Of a stretch of DNA of 64,000 bases, positions 16,687 through 25,710 are shown piece after piece. A program made the translations under genes and the position numbers. Location of the stretch: the NCBI GenBank assembly GCA_051879015.1, contig JBJELF010000040.1:1-64000 (forward strand), written 5' to 3'. Under the pieces are notes generated by a model that was given only the letters and a program-made list of their open reading frames with translations, was not told the DNA's origin and made no database searches. Source of the stretch: JBJELF01 sp051879015. Its GTDB lineage: Bacteria > Bacillota > Clostridia > Lachnospirales > Lachnospiraceae. The stretch's first letter is position 1; each line of letters starts with the position of its first letter.

Positions 16687-18048
16687 ATGAGAAGAAATAA
16701 ATTGTTTCTTGCTGCAGCAGGTGTAACATTGGCAGCAGCAGTTTTGATTATATCGGACAGTGGTGTAGCTTACGCACAGAACGCAGGCGGTGCAGTACAG
16801 TCCCAGAGCAGTATGGCAGCACAGCTTAGTTTCATGGATGAAGATATTTTGAGTGATATTGACGGATATGCACAGGCATATGCAAAAATATTGTTGGCAG
16901 ATGGTATCAAAGAAGAGTCTGATTTAGGAATCGCGCAGTGGCTGTCAAGTAAGTCTTTCATAGAGACAGAGTTGGTGACAGAAAAGAAAACACAGAAGAG
17001 TGCTCAGAAGGACGAGAAAAAGACATCAAGCGAGGAAATTGATGAGGAAAACTCGAAACTTAAAAAAGAAACAGCAGAAAACACAGAAAATCAGAAAGAA
17101 GAGCCAAAATCAGAATTACAATTATATTTTGAAAATCATGGCGTACTGAACAGCGAAAAGGCAGAGATTTTAAATATTCGCGATGGCGCAGGTGTTAAAA
17201 GTGAGATTTTGGGATATTTGTACACGAATGGTGTGGTTGAAATTATAGAAGAAAAAGACGAAGAAGAGAATGAAGAAGACGAGTGGTTACATATTAAATC
17301 TGGAAATGTAGAAGGCTGGGTTCACAAAGACTATATTTTGCTGGGAGAAGAAGCAGTAGAATACTATGAAGGAAAGATAAATCCAGTTGGCATTATAACG
17401 GCAGACAGCCTGAATGTGAGACAGAAAAAGAGTACTGACAGTGAGATTTTAGATGTAGTCGTTTTAGATGAGACAGTCGATTTAGTATCTACCGATGGAG
17501 ATTGGTGGAAAATTAAGACGGATAATAAAATTGTTGGTTATGTATTAAGTGACTATCTGGATATTGATTATGGATTTTCTTCTGCAAAGACTGTTGAGGA
17601 AGTGGCTGAGGAAGCAAAACTAGCGGAAGAGGCAAGATTGGCTGAGGAAGCAAGATTAGCTGAGGAGGCGAGATTAGCAGCTGAGGCAGCAGAAGCGGCA
17701 AGAGCAGCGGAAGAGGCAAGATTGGCAGCTGAGATAGCAGCACAGCAGCAACAGAGTAGTTCATTGCAGTATGCAGGTACATTCAAGATTACTTACTATT
17801 GTGCCTGTGAGCAGTGTACAGGTAAGAAAAATGCACATACTGCTACGGGAACAGTCCCAGTAGTTGGAAGAACGGTCGCTGCAAATCCATCTCAGATTCC
17901 ATTTGGCACGATTATTGTTCTCAATGGACAAGAGTATGTGGTAGAGGATTGCGGCGTTGCTCCAGGAGTCATCGATGTGTTTGTGGGAGATCATAATTTG
18001 GCAATTCAGTTGGGCGTAAATTATAGTGATGTTTATATTAAGAAATAA
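16687..18048 (+). CDS. Secreted SH3-domain protein with C-terminal 3D domain
   Basis: The 453-residue protein begins at the ATG at 16687, five bases after a perfect AGGAGG. Order of parts: signal peptide (cleavage likely after AYA, near residue 31); a charged Lys/Glu region; two bacterial SH3 domains (EILNIRDGAG...WVHKDYI and DSLNVRQKKST...GYVLSDYL); an Ala/Glu coiled coil built from EEARLA repeats; a QQQQ linker; and a 3D domain (FKITYYCACEQC, TVAANPSQIPFGT, DVFVGDH) with the aspartates seen in Rpf/YuiC-type lytic transglycosylases. It probably binds and cleaves peptidoglycan during growth. Spore-cortex roles are an alternative. Confidence 0.88.
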   Translation: MRRNKLFLAAAGVTLAAAVLIISDSGVAYAQNAGGAVQSQSSMAAQLSFMDEDILSDIDGYAQAYAKILLADGIKEESDLGIAQWLSSKSFIETELVTEKKTQKSAQKDEKKTSSEEIDEENSKLKKETAENTENQKEEPKSELQLYFENHGVLNSEKAEILNIRDGAGVKSEILGYLYTNGVVEIIEEKDEEENEEDEWLHIKSGNVEGWVHKDYILLGEEAVEYYEGKINPVGIITADSLNVRQKKSTDSEILDVVVLDETVDLVSTDGDWWKIKTDNKIVGYVLSDYLDIDYGFSSAKTVEEVAEEAKLAEEARLAEEARLAEEARLAAEAAEAARAAEEARLAAEIAAQQQQSSSLQYAGTFKITYYCACEQCTGKKNAHTATGTVPVVGRTVAANPSQIPFGTIIVLNGQEYVVEDCGVAPGVIDVFVGDHNLAIQLGVNYSDVYIKK

Positions 18049-18134
18049 TGAAGCCAGTGTTAGAATATTTTATATTTTATGCTGAATAGCTACAAAAATA
18101 AATCAAGAAAAACATTCTTTTGTTTTTTTGTATA

Positions 18135-18163
18135 TTGGAAAAGTAAATTGGATATGCTATAAT
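18135..18163 (+). promoter_or_regulatory. Sigma-A-type promoter for typA
   Basis: TTGGAA (18135-18140) and TATAAT (18158-18163) are spaced by 17 bases. The predicted start falls at the base of the hairpin at 18168, so the typA transcript would carry that stem at its extreme 5' end. Confidence 0.72.
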
Positions 18164-18167
18164 TATT

Positions 18168-18194
18168 AGCCGAGGCGTTCTGCCTCGGCTTTTA
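18168..18194 (+). terminator. GC-rich hairpin, terminator and/or 5' stem of the typA leader
   Basis: AGCCGAGG and CCTCGGCT form an eight-pair stem followed by TTTTA. It can end transcription from the 3D-protein gene but also begins at the expected typA start site. The dual placement is unusual and its effect cannot be read from sequence. Confidence 0.65.
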
Positions 18195-18317
18195 TATACA
18201 TATGCCCACGTAAGGCAAATTTTTGTTAATACAACTATGGGCGGCGCAGTGAGTAGCAGGAGGTGAGTCCTGCCCTACTTGATTATGAATCAGAAAGCGA
18301 CGAAATGGAGACAAAAT

Positions 18318-20144
18318 ATGAAAAGAGAAGATATTAGAAATGTAGCTATTATTGCTCATGTAGACCACGGTAAGACCACATTGGTGGATGAATTATTGAA
18401 GCAAAGTGGTGTGTTCCGTGAGAATCAGGAAGTGCAGGAGCGTGTCATGGATTCCAACGATATTGAAAGAGAGAGAGGCATTACCATTCTTTCTAAAAAT
18501 ACCGCTATTTATTATAAAAATACTAAAATCAATATTATTGATACTCCTGGACATGCTGACTTTGGCGGTGAAGTAGAGCGTGTGCTGAAGATGGTGAATG
18601 GTGTTATTCTGGTAGTAGATGCCTTTGAGGGTGCTATGCCGCAAACTAAGTTTGTGCTGCAGAAGGCATTGGAGCTAAATCTTTCCGTCATCGTATGCAT
18701 CAACAAAATTGACCGTCCAGAGGCAAGACCGGAAGAGGTCATTGATGAAGTTTTGGAGCTTTTGATGGATTTGGATGCGAATGATGAACAGCTGGAGTGT
18801 CCATTTGTCTTTGCTTCTGCAAAAGCTGGTTATGCTATGAAAAATTTGGATGACCCAAGGGAAAATATGATTCCATTGTTTGAGACTATTTTGGAGCATA
18901 TTCCAGCGCCAGAGGGAGATCCTGATGCAGGTACTCAGGTACTTATCAGTACCATCGACTACAATGAATATGTTGGACGTATTGGTATCGGTAAAGTGGA
19001 TAATGGAACAATTGCAGTAAATCAGGAATGTTTGGTTTTAAATCATCATGACCCGGATAAGAGACAGCACGTAAAGATTAGCAAATTATATGAGTTTGAT
19101 GGATTAAATAAAGTCGAAGTAAAAGAAGCTAATATTGGTTCTATTGTAGCGATTTCTGGTATTGCGGATCTGCATATCGGTGATACCCTGTGCTCTCCGG
19201 AAAACCCAGTGGCAATTCCATTCCAGAAGATTTCAGAGCCAACCATTGCTATGCAGTTTATGGTAAATGACAGTCCATTTGCTGGACAGGAAGGTAAATT
19301 TGTCACATCCAGACATCTGCGTGACCGATTATTCCGTGAGCTGAACACCGATGTATCTTTGCGTGTGGAGGAGACAGAATCAACCGAGTGTTTTAAGGTA
19401 TCTGGTCGTGGTGAGCTTCACTTGTCCGTATTGATTGAGAACATGAGACGTGAGGGATATGAGTTTGCAGTCAGCAAGGCGGAGGTGTTGACCAAGCGTG
19501 ATGAGAGAAATCGACTTCTTGAGCCTATGGAGTTAGTTTATGTTGATGTGCCAGAGGAATTTTCAGGCAATGTCATTCAAAAGCTGAGCAGCCGCAAAGG
19601 TGAGCTGATGGGTATGAGCGAGGGCAATGGAGGATATACCAGACTTGAATTTTCTATCCCATCGAGAGGTTTGATTGGATATCGTGGTGATTTTATGACG
19701 GATACCAAAGGAAATGGTATTATGAATACAATTTTTGATGGATATGATTTATATAAGGGTGAGATTGCTTACAGAAAACAAGGTTCTCTGATTGCCTTTG
19801 AGACAGGTACTTCTGTCACCTATGGTCTGTTTAATGCTCAGGAACGTGGAACTTTGTTTATCGGTGCTGGAGAAAAGGTTTATGGCGGTATGATTGTAGG
19901 GCAGAATGGTCGTGGCGAGGATATCGAGGTCAATGTCTGCAAGAAAAAACAGCTGACAAACACCCGCGCTTCTGGTTCCGATGATGCATTAAAGCTGACT
20001 ACTCCAAAGGTGATGAGTCTAGAGCAGTGTTTGGACTTTATTGAGACAGACGAACTTTTGGAAATCACTCCCAAGAGTTTACGAATCCGCAAGAAGATTT
20101 TGGATCCCACTATGAGAAAGAGAGCTGCTATCCATAAAGGTTGA
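18318..20144 (+). CDS. typA: Ribosome-associated GTPase TypA/BipA
   Basis: TypA is a translational GTPase linked to stress growth and ribosome assembly. The 608-residue form from 18318 fits the family; GGAG lies seven bases upstream, and an earlier in-frame ATG at 18279 would add an unrelated 13-residue tail. The P-loop AHVDHGKTT is at residues 13-21, followed by ERERGITILSKNT, DTPGHADFGGEVER and NKIDR. The C-terminal part contains the family signature SRGLIGYRGDFMTDTKG and GRGEDIEVN. gatC follows by 24 bases. Confidence 0.96.
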   Translation: MKREDIRNVAIIAHVDHGKTTLVDELLKQSGVFRENQEVQERVMDSNDIERERGITILSKNTAIYYKNTKINIIDTPGHADFGGEVERVLKMVNGVILVVDAFEGAMPQTKFVLQKALELNLSVIVCINKIDRPEARPEEVIDEVLELLMDLDANDEQLECPFVFASAKAGYAMKNLDDPRENMIPLFETILEHIPAPEGDPDAGTQVLISTIDYNEYVGRIGIGKVDNGTIAVNQECLVLNHHDPDKRQHVKISKLYEFDGLNKVEVKEANIGSIVAISGIADLHIGDTLCSPENPVAIPFQKISEPTIAMQFMVNDSPFAGQEGKFVTSRHLRDRLFRELNTDVSLRVEETESTECFKVSGRGELHLSVLIENMRREGYEFAVSKAEVLTKRDERNRLLEPMELVYVDVPEEFSGNVIQKLSSRKGELMGMSEGNGGYTRLEFSIPSRGLIGYRGDFMTDTKGNGIMNTIFDGYDLYKGEIAYRKQGSLIAFETGTSVTYGLFNAQERGTLFIGAGEKVYGGMIVGQNGRGEDIEVNVCKKKQLTNTRASGSDDALKLTTPKVMSLEQCLDFIETDELLEITPKSLRIRKKILDPTMRKRAAIHKG

Positions 20145-20168
20145 TAGTTCAGCAGAGAGGAAAAAAGA

Positions 20169-20462
20169 ATGGCAAATATTATTTCAGATGAGACGATTGA
20201 ATATGTAGGAATTCTTGCAAAGCTGGAGCTTTCTGATGAAGAAAAGGAGGCTGCTAAGAAGGATATGGGCAGTATGTTGGATTACATTGATAAGCTCAAT
20301 GAGTTGGATACCACAGGAGTGGAGCCTATGAGCCATGTATTTCCAGTAAATAATGTATTTCGTGAGGATATTGTCACAAATGCAGACACAAGAGATGCTA
20401 TTTTGGCCAATGCGCCAGAAGAAAAAGACGGCAGCTTTAAAGTTCCGAAGACAGTAGAGTAG
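20169..20462 (+). CDS. gatC: Asp-tRNA(Asn)/Glu-tRNA(Gln) amidotransferase subunit C
   Basis: GatC, 97 residues, is the small stabilising subunit of the GatCAB amidotransferase that converts misacylated Glu-tRNA(Gln) and Asp-tRNA(Asn) to the correct amide forms. Recognisable stretches are IEYVGILAKLELSDEE, MLDYIDKLNELDTTGVEPMSHV and VFREDIV. It is the first gene of a tight gatCAB operon and has an AGAGAGGAAAAAAGA leader before the ATG. Confidence 0.93.
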   Translation: MANIISDETIEYVGILAKLELSDEEKEAAKKDMGSMLDYIDKLNELDTTGVEPMSHVFPVNNVFREDIVTNADTRDAILANAPEEKDGSFKVPKTVE

Positions 20463-20475
20463 GAGGATTCTTGCG

Positions 20476-21939
20476 ATGAATTGGATGAGTTTGACAGCAG
20501 TAGAGCTGGGAAAGAAAATAAAAGCAGGAGAAGTCAGCGTGGTGGAAGCTACTAAGGCGGCTCTGGAAAATATCAAGAAGGCGGAGCCAATCTGTCATAG
20601 CTATGTGACCGTCACTGAGGAGGCAGCTTTAAAGAAGGCAGAAGAAATTCAGAAAAAAATTGATGCGGGAGAGTTGACCGGACCGTTAGCTGGTGTGCCA
20701 GTGGCTATCAAGGACAATATGTGTACGGAAGGCTTGCTGACTACCTGCTCTTCAAAAATTTTGTATAATTTTGTACCAACTTACACCGCAGAGGCAGTGT
20801 TGAATTTGGAAAAGGCTGGAGCAGTGATTTTGGGTAAAACAAATATGGATGAGTTTGCCATGGGAAGTACCACAGAAACATCAGCCTTTGGTGAGACAAA
20901 AAATCCATGGAACCCGGAGCATGTGCCAGGTGGTTCCTCTGGAGGTTCTGCGGCAGCGGTGGCAGCACAGGAGTGCTCTTATGCATTAGGTTCTGATACG
21001 GGTGGCTCCATTCGTCAGCCTTGTTCTTACTGTGGTATCACAGGTATGAAACCAACATATGGTACCGTATCTCGATATGGATTGATTGCCTATGGTTCCT
21101 CTTTGGATCAGATTGGTCCGATGGCAAAGGATGTGACCGATGTAGCTACCATTTTGGAAGCGATTGCCTCCTATGATCCAAAGGACAGCACCAGTGTCAA
21201 GAGAGAGGATTATGATTTTACCTCTGCCCTTGTGGATGATGTGAAGGGAATGAAGATTGGCATTCCAAAGGATTATTTTGGAGATGGTTTAGATGTGGAA
21301 GTCAAGGAAGCAATCTTGAATGCCGTTCATAAATTGGAAGAAAAAGGTGCTATCGTGGAGATGTTTGACTTGAGTCTGGTGGATTACGCTATTCCAGCAT
21401 ACTATGTCATCGCTTCCGCAGAGGCAAGTTCCAATTTGGCTCGTTTTGACGGTGTTAAGTATGGTTACCGTACCGAGGATTATGAAGGTCTTCATAATAT
21501 GTACAAAAAATCTCGCTCGGAAGGTTTTGGACCAGAGGTAAAGAGACGTATTATGCTGGGCTCTTTTGTGCTGAGCTCCGGTTACTATGATGCCTATTAT
21601 TTAAAGGCACTTCGTACCAAAGCGATGATTAAGAAAGCTTTTGATGAAGCTTTTGCCAAGTATGATGTTATTGTGGCACCAGCGGCACCGACTACGGCAC
21701 CTAAGTTGGGAGAAAGTTTGAGCAATCCAATTCAGATGTATCTGAGCGATATTTATACCATTTCGGTCAATTTGGCAGGCTTGCCGGGTATGACAATTCC
21801 CTGTGGTGTGGACAGCAAAGGTCTTCCAATCGGTATGCAGTTGATTGGTGATTGTTTCCAAGAAAAGAAATTAATTCGTACCGGTTATGCTTTCGAGCAG
21901 ACAAAGACCTATCAGCGACCTGCCATGGTGGAAGAATAA
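20476..21939 (+). CDS. gatA: Asp-tRNA(Asn)/Glu-tRNA(Gln) amidotransferase subunit A
   Basis: GatA is the amidase subunit that releases ammonia from glutamine. The 487-residue sequence carries the Ser-cisSer-Lys triad region: VAIKDN for the lysine, PGGSSGGSAAAVAA for the cis-serine and SDTGGSIRQP for the nucleophilic serine. LIAYGSSLDQIGPM and the C-terminal LAGLPGMTIPCG block are also typical. AGGAGG lies nine bases before the ATG. The stop is followed 13 bases later by the gatB start. Confidence 0.96.
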   Translation: MNWMSLTAVELGKKIKAGEVSVVEATKAALENIKKAEPICHSYVTVTEEAALKKAEEIQKKIDAGELTGPLAGVPVAIKDNMCTEGLLTTCSSKILYNFVPTYTAEAVLNLEKAGAVILGKTNMDEFAMGSTTETSAFGETKNPWNPEHVPGGSSGGSAAAVAAQECSYALGSDTGGSIRQPCSYCGITGMKPTYGTVSRYGLIAYGSSLDQIGPMAKDVTDVATILEAIASYDPKDSTSVKREDYDFTSALVDDVKGMKIGIPKDYFGDGLDVEVKEAILNAVHKLEEKGAIVEMFDLSLVDYAIPAYYVIASAEASSNLARFDGVKYGYRTEDYEGLHNMYKKSRSEGFGPEVKRRIMLGSFVLSSGYYDAYYLKALRTKAMIKKAFDEAFAKYDVIVAPAAPTTAPKLGESLSNPIQMYLSDIYTISVNLAGLPGMTIPCGVDSKGLPIGMQLIGDCFQEKKLIRTGYAFEQTKTYQRPAMVEE

Positions 21940-21952
21940 GGAGGAGAAAAAA

Positions 21953-23392
21953 ATGGCAAAACAATATGAAACTGTAATTGGTTTGGAGGTTCATGTAGAA
22001 CTTGCCACCAAGACAAAAATTTTTTGCGGCTGCAGCACTGCTTTTGGTGGTGCACCAAATACCCACACCTGCCCTGTCTGCACAGGTATGCCGGGTTCTC
22101 TTCCTGTATTGAATAAGCAAGTGGTAGAGTATGCTATGGCAGTGGGATTGGCTACAAATTGTCAGATTACTCGATACAGTAAATTTGACAGAAAAAATTA
22201 TTTCTATCCAGATAATCCACAAAATTACCAGATTTCTCAGCTCTATGCACCAATCTGTCATGATGGCTATGTAGAGATTGAGGTGAATGGCACTAAGAAG
22301 CAGGTGCGAATTCATGAGATTCACATGGAGGAAGATGCGGGCAAGTTGATTCATGATGAGTGGGATGATTGTTCATTGGTTGATTTCAATCGTTCCGGTG
22401 TGCCGCTGATTGAGATTGTGTCAGAACCCGATATGCGTTCTGCGGAGGAAGTTATCGCTTATCTGGATAAATTGAGATTGACGATTCAGTATCTGGGGGC
22501 TTCTGACTGTAAGCTGCAGGAAGGGTCGATGCGTGCTGATGTTAATTTGTCTGTCAGAGAGGTAGGCAGTGAGAAATTTGGCACTCGTACTGAAATGAAA
22601 AATTTGAACTCTTTTAAAGCTATCGCTCGAGCAATCGCTGGTGAGAGAGAAAGACAGATTGATTTGATTGAGGCGGGGAAAGCAGTGATTCAGGAAACCA
22701 GACGTTGGGATGATAACAAAGGTTCTTCTTATGCTATGCGCTCCAAGGAAGATGCACAGGATTATCGTTATTTCCCAGAGCCAGATTTGGTTCCGCTGGT
22801 TATCAGCGAAGAATGGATTCAGAGGATTAAGGCTCGCCAGCCAGAATTTCGCGATGCAAAAAAGGCAAGGTATATTGCGGAGTATGAGCTCCCGGAATAT
22901 GATGCAGATATCTTGACAGAGACTAAAAAATTAGCTGATTTGTTTGAGGAAACCATTGCCTGTGGTGCTCAGCCCAAAAAAGTTTCCAACTGGCTGATGG
23001 TAGAGACAATGCGTTTGATGAAAGAGCATAGTATGGACCCGGAAAATTTGAGATTTTCTCCAGCGCATCTGGCTGCATTGATTGCTATGGTGGATAAGAA
23101 AGAAATCAACAGCACTGTGGCTAAGCAAGTGTTTGAGATGATGTTTGCAGAGGATGTGGATCCAGTAGCATATGTGGAGAAAAATGGATTAAAAACCGTC
23201 AGTGATGATGGAGCGCTGCGCAGTGTCATCGAAGGTATCATTGACAAAAATCCAAAGGCTGTTGAGGATTTTAAGGCAGGCAAGAAGAAAGCTGCCGGTG
23301 CTATCGTAGGACAAACAATGAAGGCTATGAAAGGAAAAGCGGATCCAGCAACAGTAAATCGATTGGTGGCAGAGATTTTGGCATCAAAATGA
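21953..23392 (+). CDS. gatB: Asp-tRNA(Asn)/Glu-tRNA(Gln) amidotransferase subunit B
   Basis: GatB phosphorylates the misacylated tRNA and performs the transamidation. The 479-residue product starts at 21953 after GGAGGAG; an in-frame ATG at 21887 lies within gatA and lacks homology. Motifs are GLEVHVELATKTKIFCGC, the zinc-binding NTHTCPVCTGMPGSLP, KNYFYPDNPQNYQISQ and the C-terminal YqeY-like helical domain. The TGA stop is made from the first bases of a dispersed repeat, so the last residues ILASK abut that element. Confidence 0.96.
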   Translation: MAKQYETVIGLEVHVELATKTKIFCGCSTAFGGAPNTHTCPVCTGMPGSLPVLNKQVVEYAMAVGLATNCQITRYSKFDRKNYFYPDNPQNYQISQLYAPICHDGYVEIEVNGTKKQVRIHEIHMEEDAGKLIHDEWDDCSLVDFNRSGVPLIEIVSEPDMRSAEEVIAYLDKLRLTIQYLGASDCKLQEGSMRADVNLSVREVGSEKFGTRTEMKNLNSFKAIARAIAGERERQIDLIEAGKAVIQETRRWDDNKGSSYAMRSKEDAQDYRYFPEPDLVPLVISEEWIQRIKARQPEFRDAKKARYIAEYELPEYDADILTETKKLADLFEETIACGAQPKKVSNWLMVETMRLMKEHSMDPENLRFSPAHLAALIAMVDKKEINSTVAKQVFEMMFAEDVDPVAYVEKNGLKTVSDDGALRSVIEGIIDKNPKAVEDFKAGKKKAAGAIVGQTMKAMKGKADPATVNRLVAEILASK

Positions 23393-23430
23393 TGTTGGGG
23401 TCAAAAGCAATGTTGACCCCTTAATACTTA
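23389..23430. repeat. Dispersed palindromic repeat, copy 4, supplying the gatB stop
   Basis: The element begins ATGATGTTGGGGTCAAAA and continues through TGTTGACCCCTTAATACTTAT. Its GGGGTCAA/TTGACCCC arms form a hairpin that could terminate gatB. The TGA at 23390-23392 is the gatB stop codon. Confidence 0.75.
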
Positions 23431-23431
23431 T

Positions 23432-23794
23432 TTAGCTGACCATGCCTCCTACCATGCCGCTCACACTGCAAAGTCCGAGAGCAATCAGCATGTGGGGCAC
23501 ACTTTGGACCATTTCTTTCTGAATCAGAAAGGAGATGCCCAACAAAATACTGAAATATAAAATTCCTTCTAATAGTCCCCACAGAAATTTTTTCTGTGAG
23601 GACTGTTTTCCTGCTAAGAATCCTCCGACGAAGCATACAATCATGTAAATGCCGTAGGCGAACAGAGTCAGCTGTTCATCGGCTATTTTAAATTTCAGCA
23701 AAAGGAAGGCCAGAATAGACAGCAAAACAGCTGTGATTATGTAGCAAAGAAGCAGTATTTTCATCATCGGAATGATAGGAAATTTGTTTTTCAT
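23432..23794 (-). CDS. TIGR04086 family membrane protein
   Basis: The 120-residue protein has four predicted membrane helices (about residues 11-34, 43-61, 69-88 and 100-119) and the conserved VGGFLAGKQS-x-KKFLWGLLEG stretch typical of the TIGR04086 (YrzE-like) family common in Firmicutes. Its function is unknown. AGGAG lies seven bases before the ATG. It is convergent with gatB, with the dispersed repeat between them. Confidence 0.82.
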   Translation of the reverse strand: MKNKFPIIPMMKILLLCYIITAVLLSILAFLLLKFKIADEQLTLFAYGIYMIVCFVGGFLAGKQSSQKKFLWGLLEGILYFSILLGISFLIQKEMVQSVPHMLIALGLCSVSGMVGGMVS

Positions 23795-23986
23795 AAGAAT
23801 CTCCTGAAAAGCTTTCTATAATTTTATTGCATAAACTTCAATTTCATGCTAAAATCGGAATGTTTCATATTTTTTATTTACATTAACGGCGGAAATGAAA
23901 GCTGGCCGTTCATTTTAGCCGAGGAAACAGCTTCTGGTGAATGAAAGCTGTAAGGCCGACAATAAAATTTTATAGGAGTGAAAATT

Positions 23987-25255
23987 TTGGACTCAAGTGA
24001 CGTCATACAACTAGGATGTTTAGTTGTGTTCCTGCTGTTATCTTCTTTTTTTTCATCTGCAGAGACAGCACTTATTACCTGCAATCGTATTCGTATCCGT
24101 ACTTTGGCAGAGGAGGGAAATCAAAGGGCTATTACATTGGAAAAGGTCTTGGAAGATCAGAGCAAAATGTTAGGTGCAATTTTGATTGGCAACAACATTG
24201 TCAATTTGTCTGCATCATCTGTCGCAACCTTGCTTGCTGATAAATTGCTCGGAAGCAGTGGTGCTGCCATTGCAACAGGTCTTTTAACCTTGCTGATTTT
24301 GATTTTTGGTGAGCTTTCTCCAAAAACAATGGCGACTATTCATGCTGAGTCAATGGCATTAAAGTATGCAAGACCGATTCATATTTTAATGGTGTTGTTT
24401 ACACCAGTTATTTTTGTAGTAAATAAGTTGTCTCGTGGCTTTATTCGCTTAATGGGTACGGATCCTGATGAAAAAAATAATACCATGACTGAGAGTGAAC
24501 TGCGTACGATTGTGGATGTAAGCCATGAGGATGGTGTTATCGAAAGTGATGAGCGAAAGATGATTAACAATGTGGTAGATTTTGGAGATTCTCGAGCAAG
24601 AGATGTGATGGTTCCACGAATTGATATGGTGTTTGCTCAGGTTGATATGAGCTATGAGGAATTGTTAAATATTTTTAAAGAAGAGCGCTATACGCGACTG
24701 CCTGTTTATGAGGAGAGTATTGATGATGTTATTGGTATCATCAATATGAAAGACTTACTCTTATATAAAGAGGGAACTCCTTTTTCCATACGAAATTATC
24801 TGCGAGAACCTTATTATGCCTACGAATTTAAACGTACCTCCGAAATTATGCATGATATGAAACTGAAAAAATCTTCTGTGACGATAGTGCTGGATGAGTA
24901 CGGTACGACGGCAGGGTTAATTACCTTTGAAGATTTGATTGAGGAGATTGTAGGAGACATTCGTGATGAGTATGATGAGGACGAAGTTGATGAGATTCGT
25001 GCAGTTGGTGAAAATGCTTACATGATTTCTGCCTCAGCGCATCTTGATGAAATCAATGAAGTATTGGAGATTGAGTTGGAGTCTGAGGAATATGATACCC
25101 TTGGTGGATATATGATTGAACGTCTGGATCATTTGCCGAAGGAAGGAGAACAGATTGAGAATGAGGATGCTGTTTTCACGGTAGAGAAGGTGGACAAAAA
25201 TCGTATTGATATGGTGTACGTTGTTTTGAAGGAAAAAGAAACGACAGAGGAATAG
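23987..25255 (+). CDS. CNNM/CBS-domain protein (HlyC/CorC family)
   Basis: The product has three parts. A DUF21/CNNM transmembrane domain of three or four helices occupies about residues 5-135 and includes SSFFSSAETALI and GELSPKT. A CBS pair follows (RDVMVPRIDMVF and the VIGIINMKDLL block). A C-terminal CorC/HlyC domain begins after SSVTIVLDEYGTTAGLITFEDLIEEIVGDI. Relatives take part in magnesium or cobalt homeostasis; haemolysin names are historical. The TTG at 23987 is chosen because AGGAG is eight bases upstream, whereas the alternative GTG at 23978 overlaps that site. Confidence 0.88.
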   Translation: MDSSDVIQLGCLVVFLLLSSFFSSAETALITCNRIRIRTLAEEGNQRAITLEKVLEDQSKMLGAILIGNNIVNLSASSVATLLADKLLGSSGAAIATGLLTLLILIFGELSPKTMATIHAESMALKYARPIHILMVLFTPVIFVVNKLSRGFIRLMGTDPDEKNNTMTESELRTIVDVSHEDGVIESDERKMINNVVDFGDSRARDVMVPRIDMVFAQVDMSYEELLNIFKEERYTRLPVYEESIDDVIGIINMKDLLLYKEGTPFSIRNYLREPYYAYEFKRTSEIMHDMKLKKSSVTIVLDEYGTTAGLITFEDLIEEIVGDIRDEYDEDEVDEIRAVGENAYMISASAHLDEINEVLEIELESEEYDTLGGYMIERLDHLPKEGEQIENEDAVFTVEKVDKNRIDMVYVVLKEKETTEE

Positions 25256-25256
25256 A

Positions 25257-25280
25257 TTGAAAAAGACAAAGCTTTTTCAA
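25257..25280. terminator. Hairpin after the CNNM/CBS gene
   Basis: TTGAAAAAG and CTTTTTCAA pair perfectly around a six-base loop immediately after the stop codon. The stem is A/T-rich and lacks a following T-run, so termination is plausible but not assured. Confidence 0.45.
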
Positions 25281-25335
25281 TGATATGTACAAGTAAAAAA
25301 TGTAAAAATATCTTTTCAATTTAGGAAGGGTATGT

Positions 25336-25341
25336 TATAAT
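25336..25341 (+). promoter_or_regulatory. -10 element upstream of the SCIFF gene
   Basis: TATAAT with an upstream TATG extension lies about 48 bases before the scfA start. TTTCAA about 18 bases upstream is a weak -35 candidate. This would transcribe the SCIFF peptide gene independently. Confidence 0.55.
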
Positions 25342-25388
25342 AGTTCACGTATGCCTAAAAAATATTTTCATATAAGGAGGATTTTACG

Positions 25389-25529
25389 ATGAAAAGAGTA
25401 AAAACTTTGACAACAAACACCTTGAAGAACACCTTAAAGAAGGGTGGCTGTGGTGAGTGCCAGACATCTTGCCAGTCCGCATGTAAGACATCCTGTACTG
25501 TAGGAAATCAGAGCTGCGAGAATAAGTAA
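25389..25529 (+). CDS. scfA: SCIFF ranthipeptide precursor (six cysteines in forty-five residues)
   Basis: This 46-residue peptide is the precursor of the ranthipeptide known as SCIFF. The leader has the KRVKTLTTNTLKNTLKKGG pattern. The core carries six cysteines at residues 21, 24, 28, 32, 36 and 43, with small Ser/Thr residues between them; the maturase joins Cys sulfur to such residues as thioethers. It is near-universal in Clostridia and has been linked to quorum sensing or housekeeping roles in some species. A strong AGGAGG site precedes the ATG. The radical-SAM maturase gene follows after a hairpin and a dispersed repeat. Confidence 0.96.
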   Translation: MKRVKTLTTNTLKNTLKKGGCGECQTSCQSACKTSCTVGNQSCENK

Positions 25530-25551
25530 TTTGTTAGGTTAAACAGAAAAA

Positions 25552-25590
25552 GCCGAGGGTGCAGTTGGATGGAATTGCAGCCTCGGTTTT
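25552..25590 (+). terminator. Terminator or attenuator between scfA and scfB
   Basis: GCCGAGG and CCTCGG arms with an internal GCA/TGC extension are followed by TTTT. It should uncouple high expression of the peptide from lower expression of its maturase. Confidence 0.75.
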
Positions 25591-25633
25591 CAATGTGCAA
25601 AGTTTGAAGTACAGACAGTGTGATAAAGATAAT

Positions 25634-25674
25634 ATGATATTGGAGTCAAATGGTCTTTTGCCCCTGGTATTATA
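25634..25674. repeat. Dispersed palindromic repeat, copy 5
   Basis: ATGATATTGGAGTCAAATGG leads into TCTTTTGCCCCTGGTATTATA. It has one GTTG-like and one ACCA-like terminus and lies between scfA and scfB. Confidence 0.65.
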
Positions 25675-25710
25675 ACATAAAGTATTAGCAGAAAGTTAGG
25701 AGAGAGAATT

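Noticed and set aside
17513..17786. Leu/Pro-rich and Ala/Ser-rich minus-strand frames opposite the 3D-domain gene
   Set aside because: They are mirror readings of the EEARLA repeat of the real gene.
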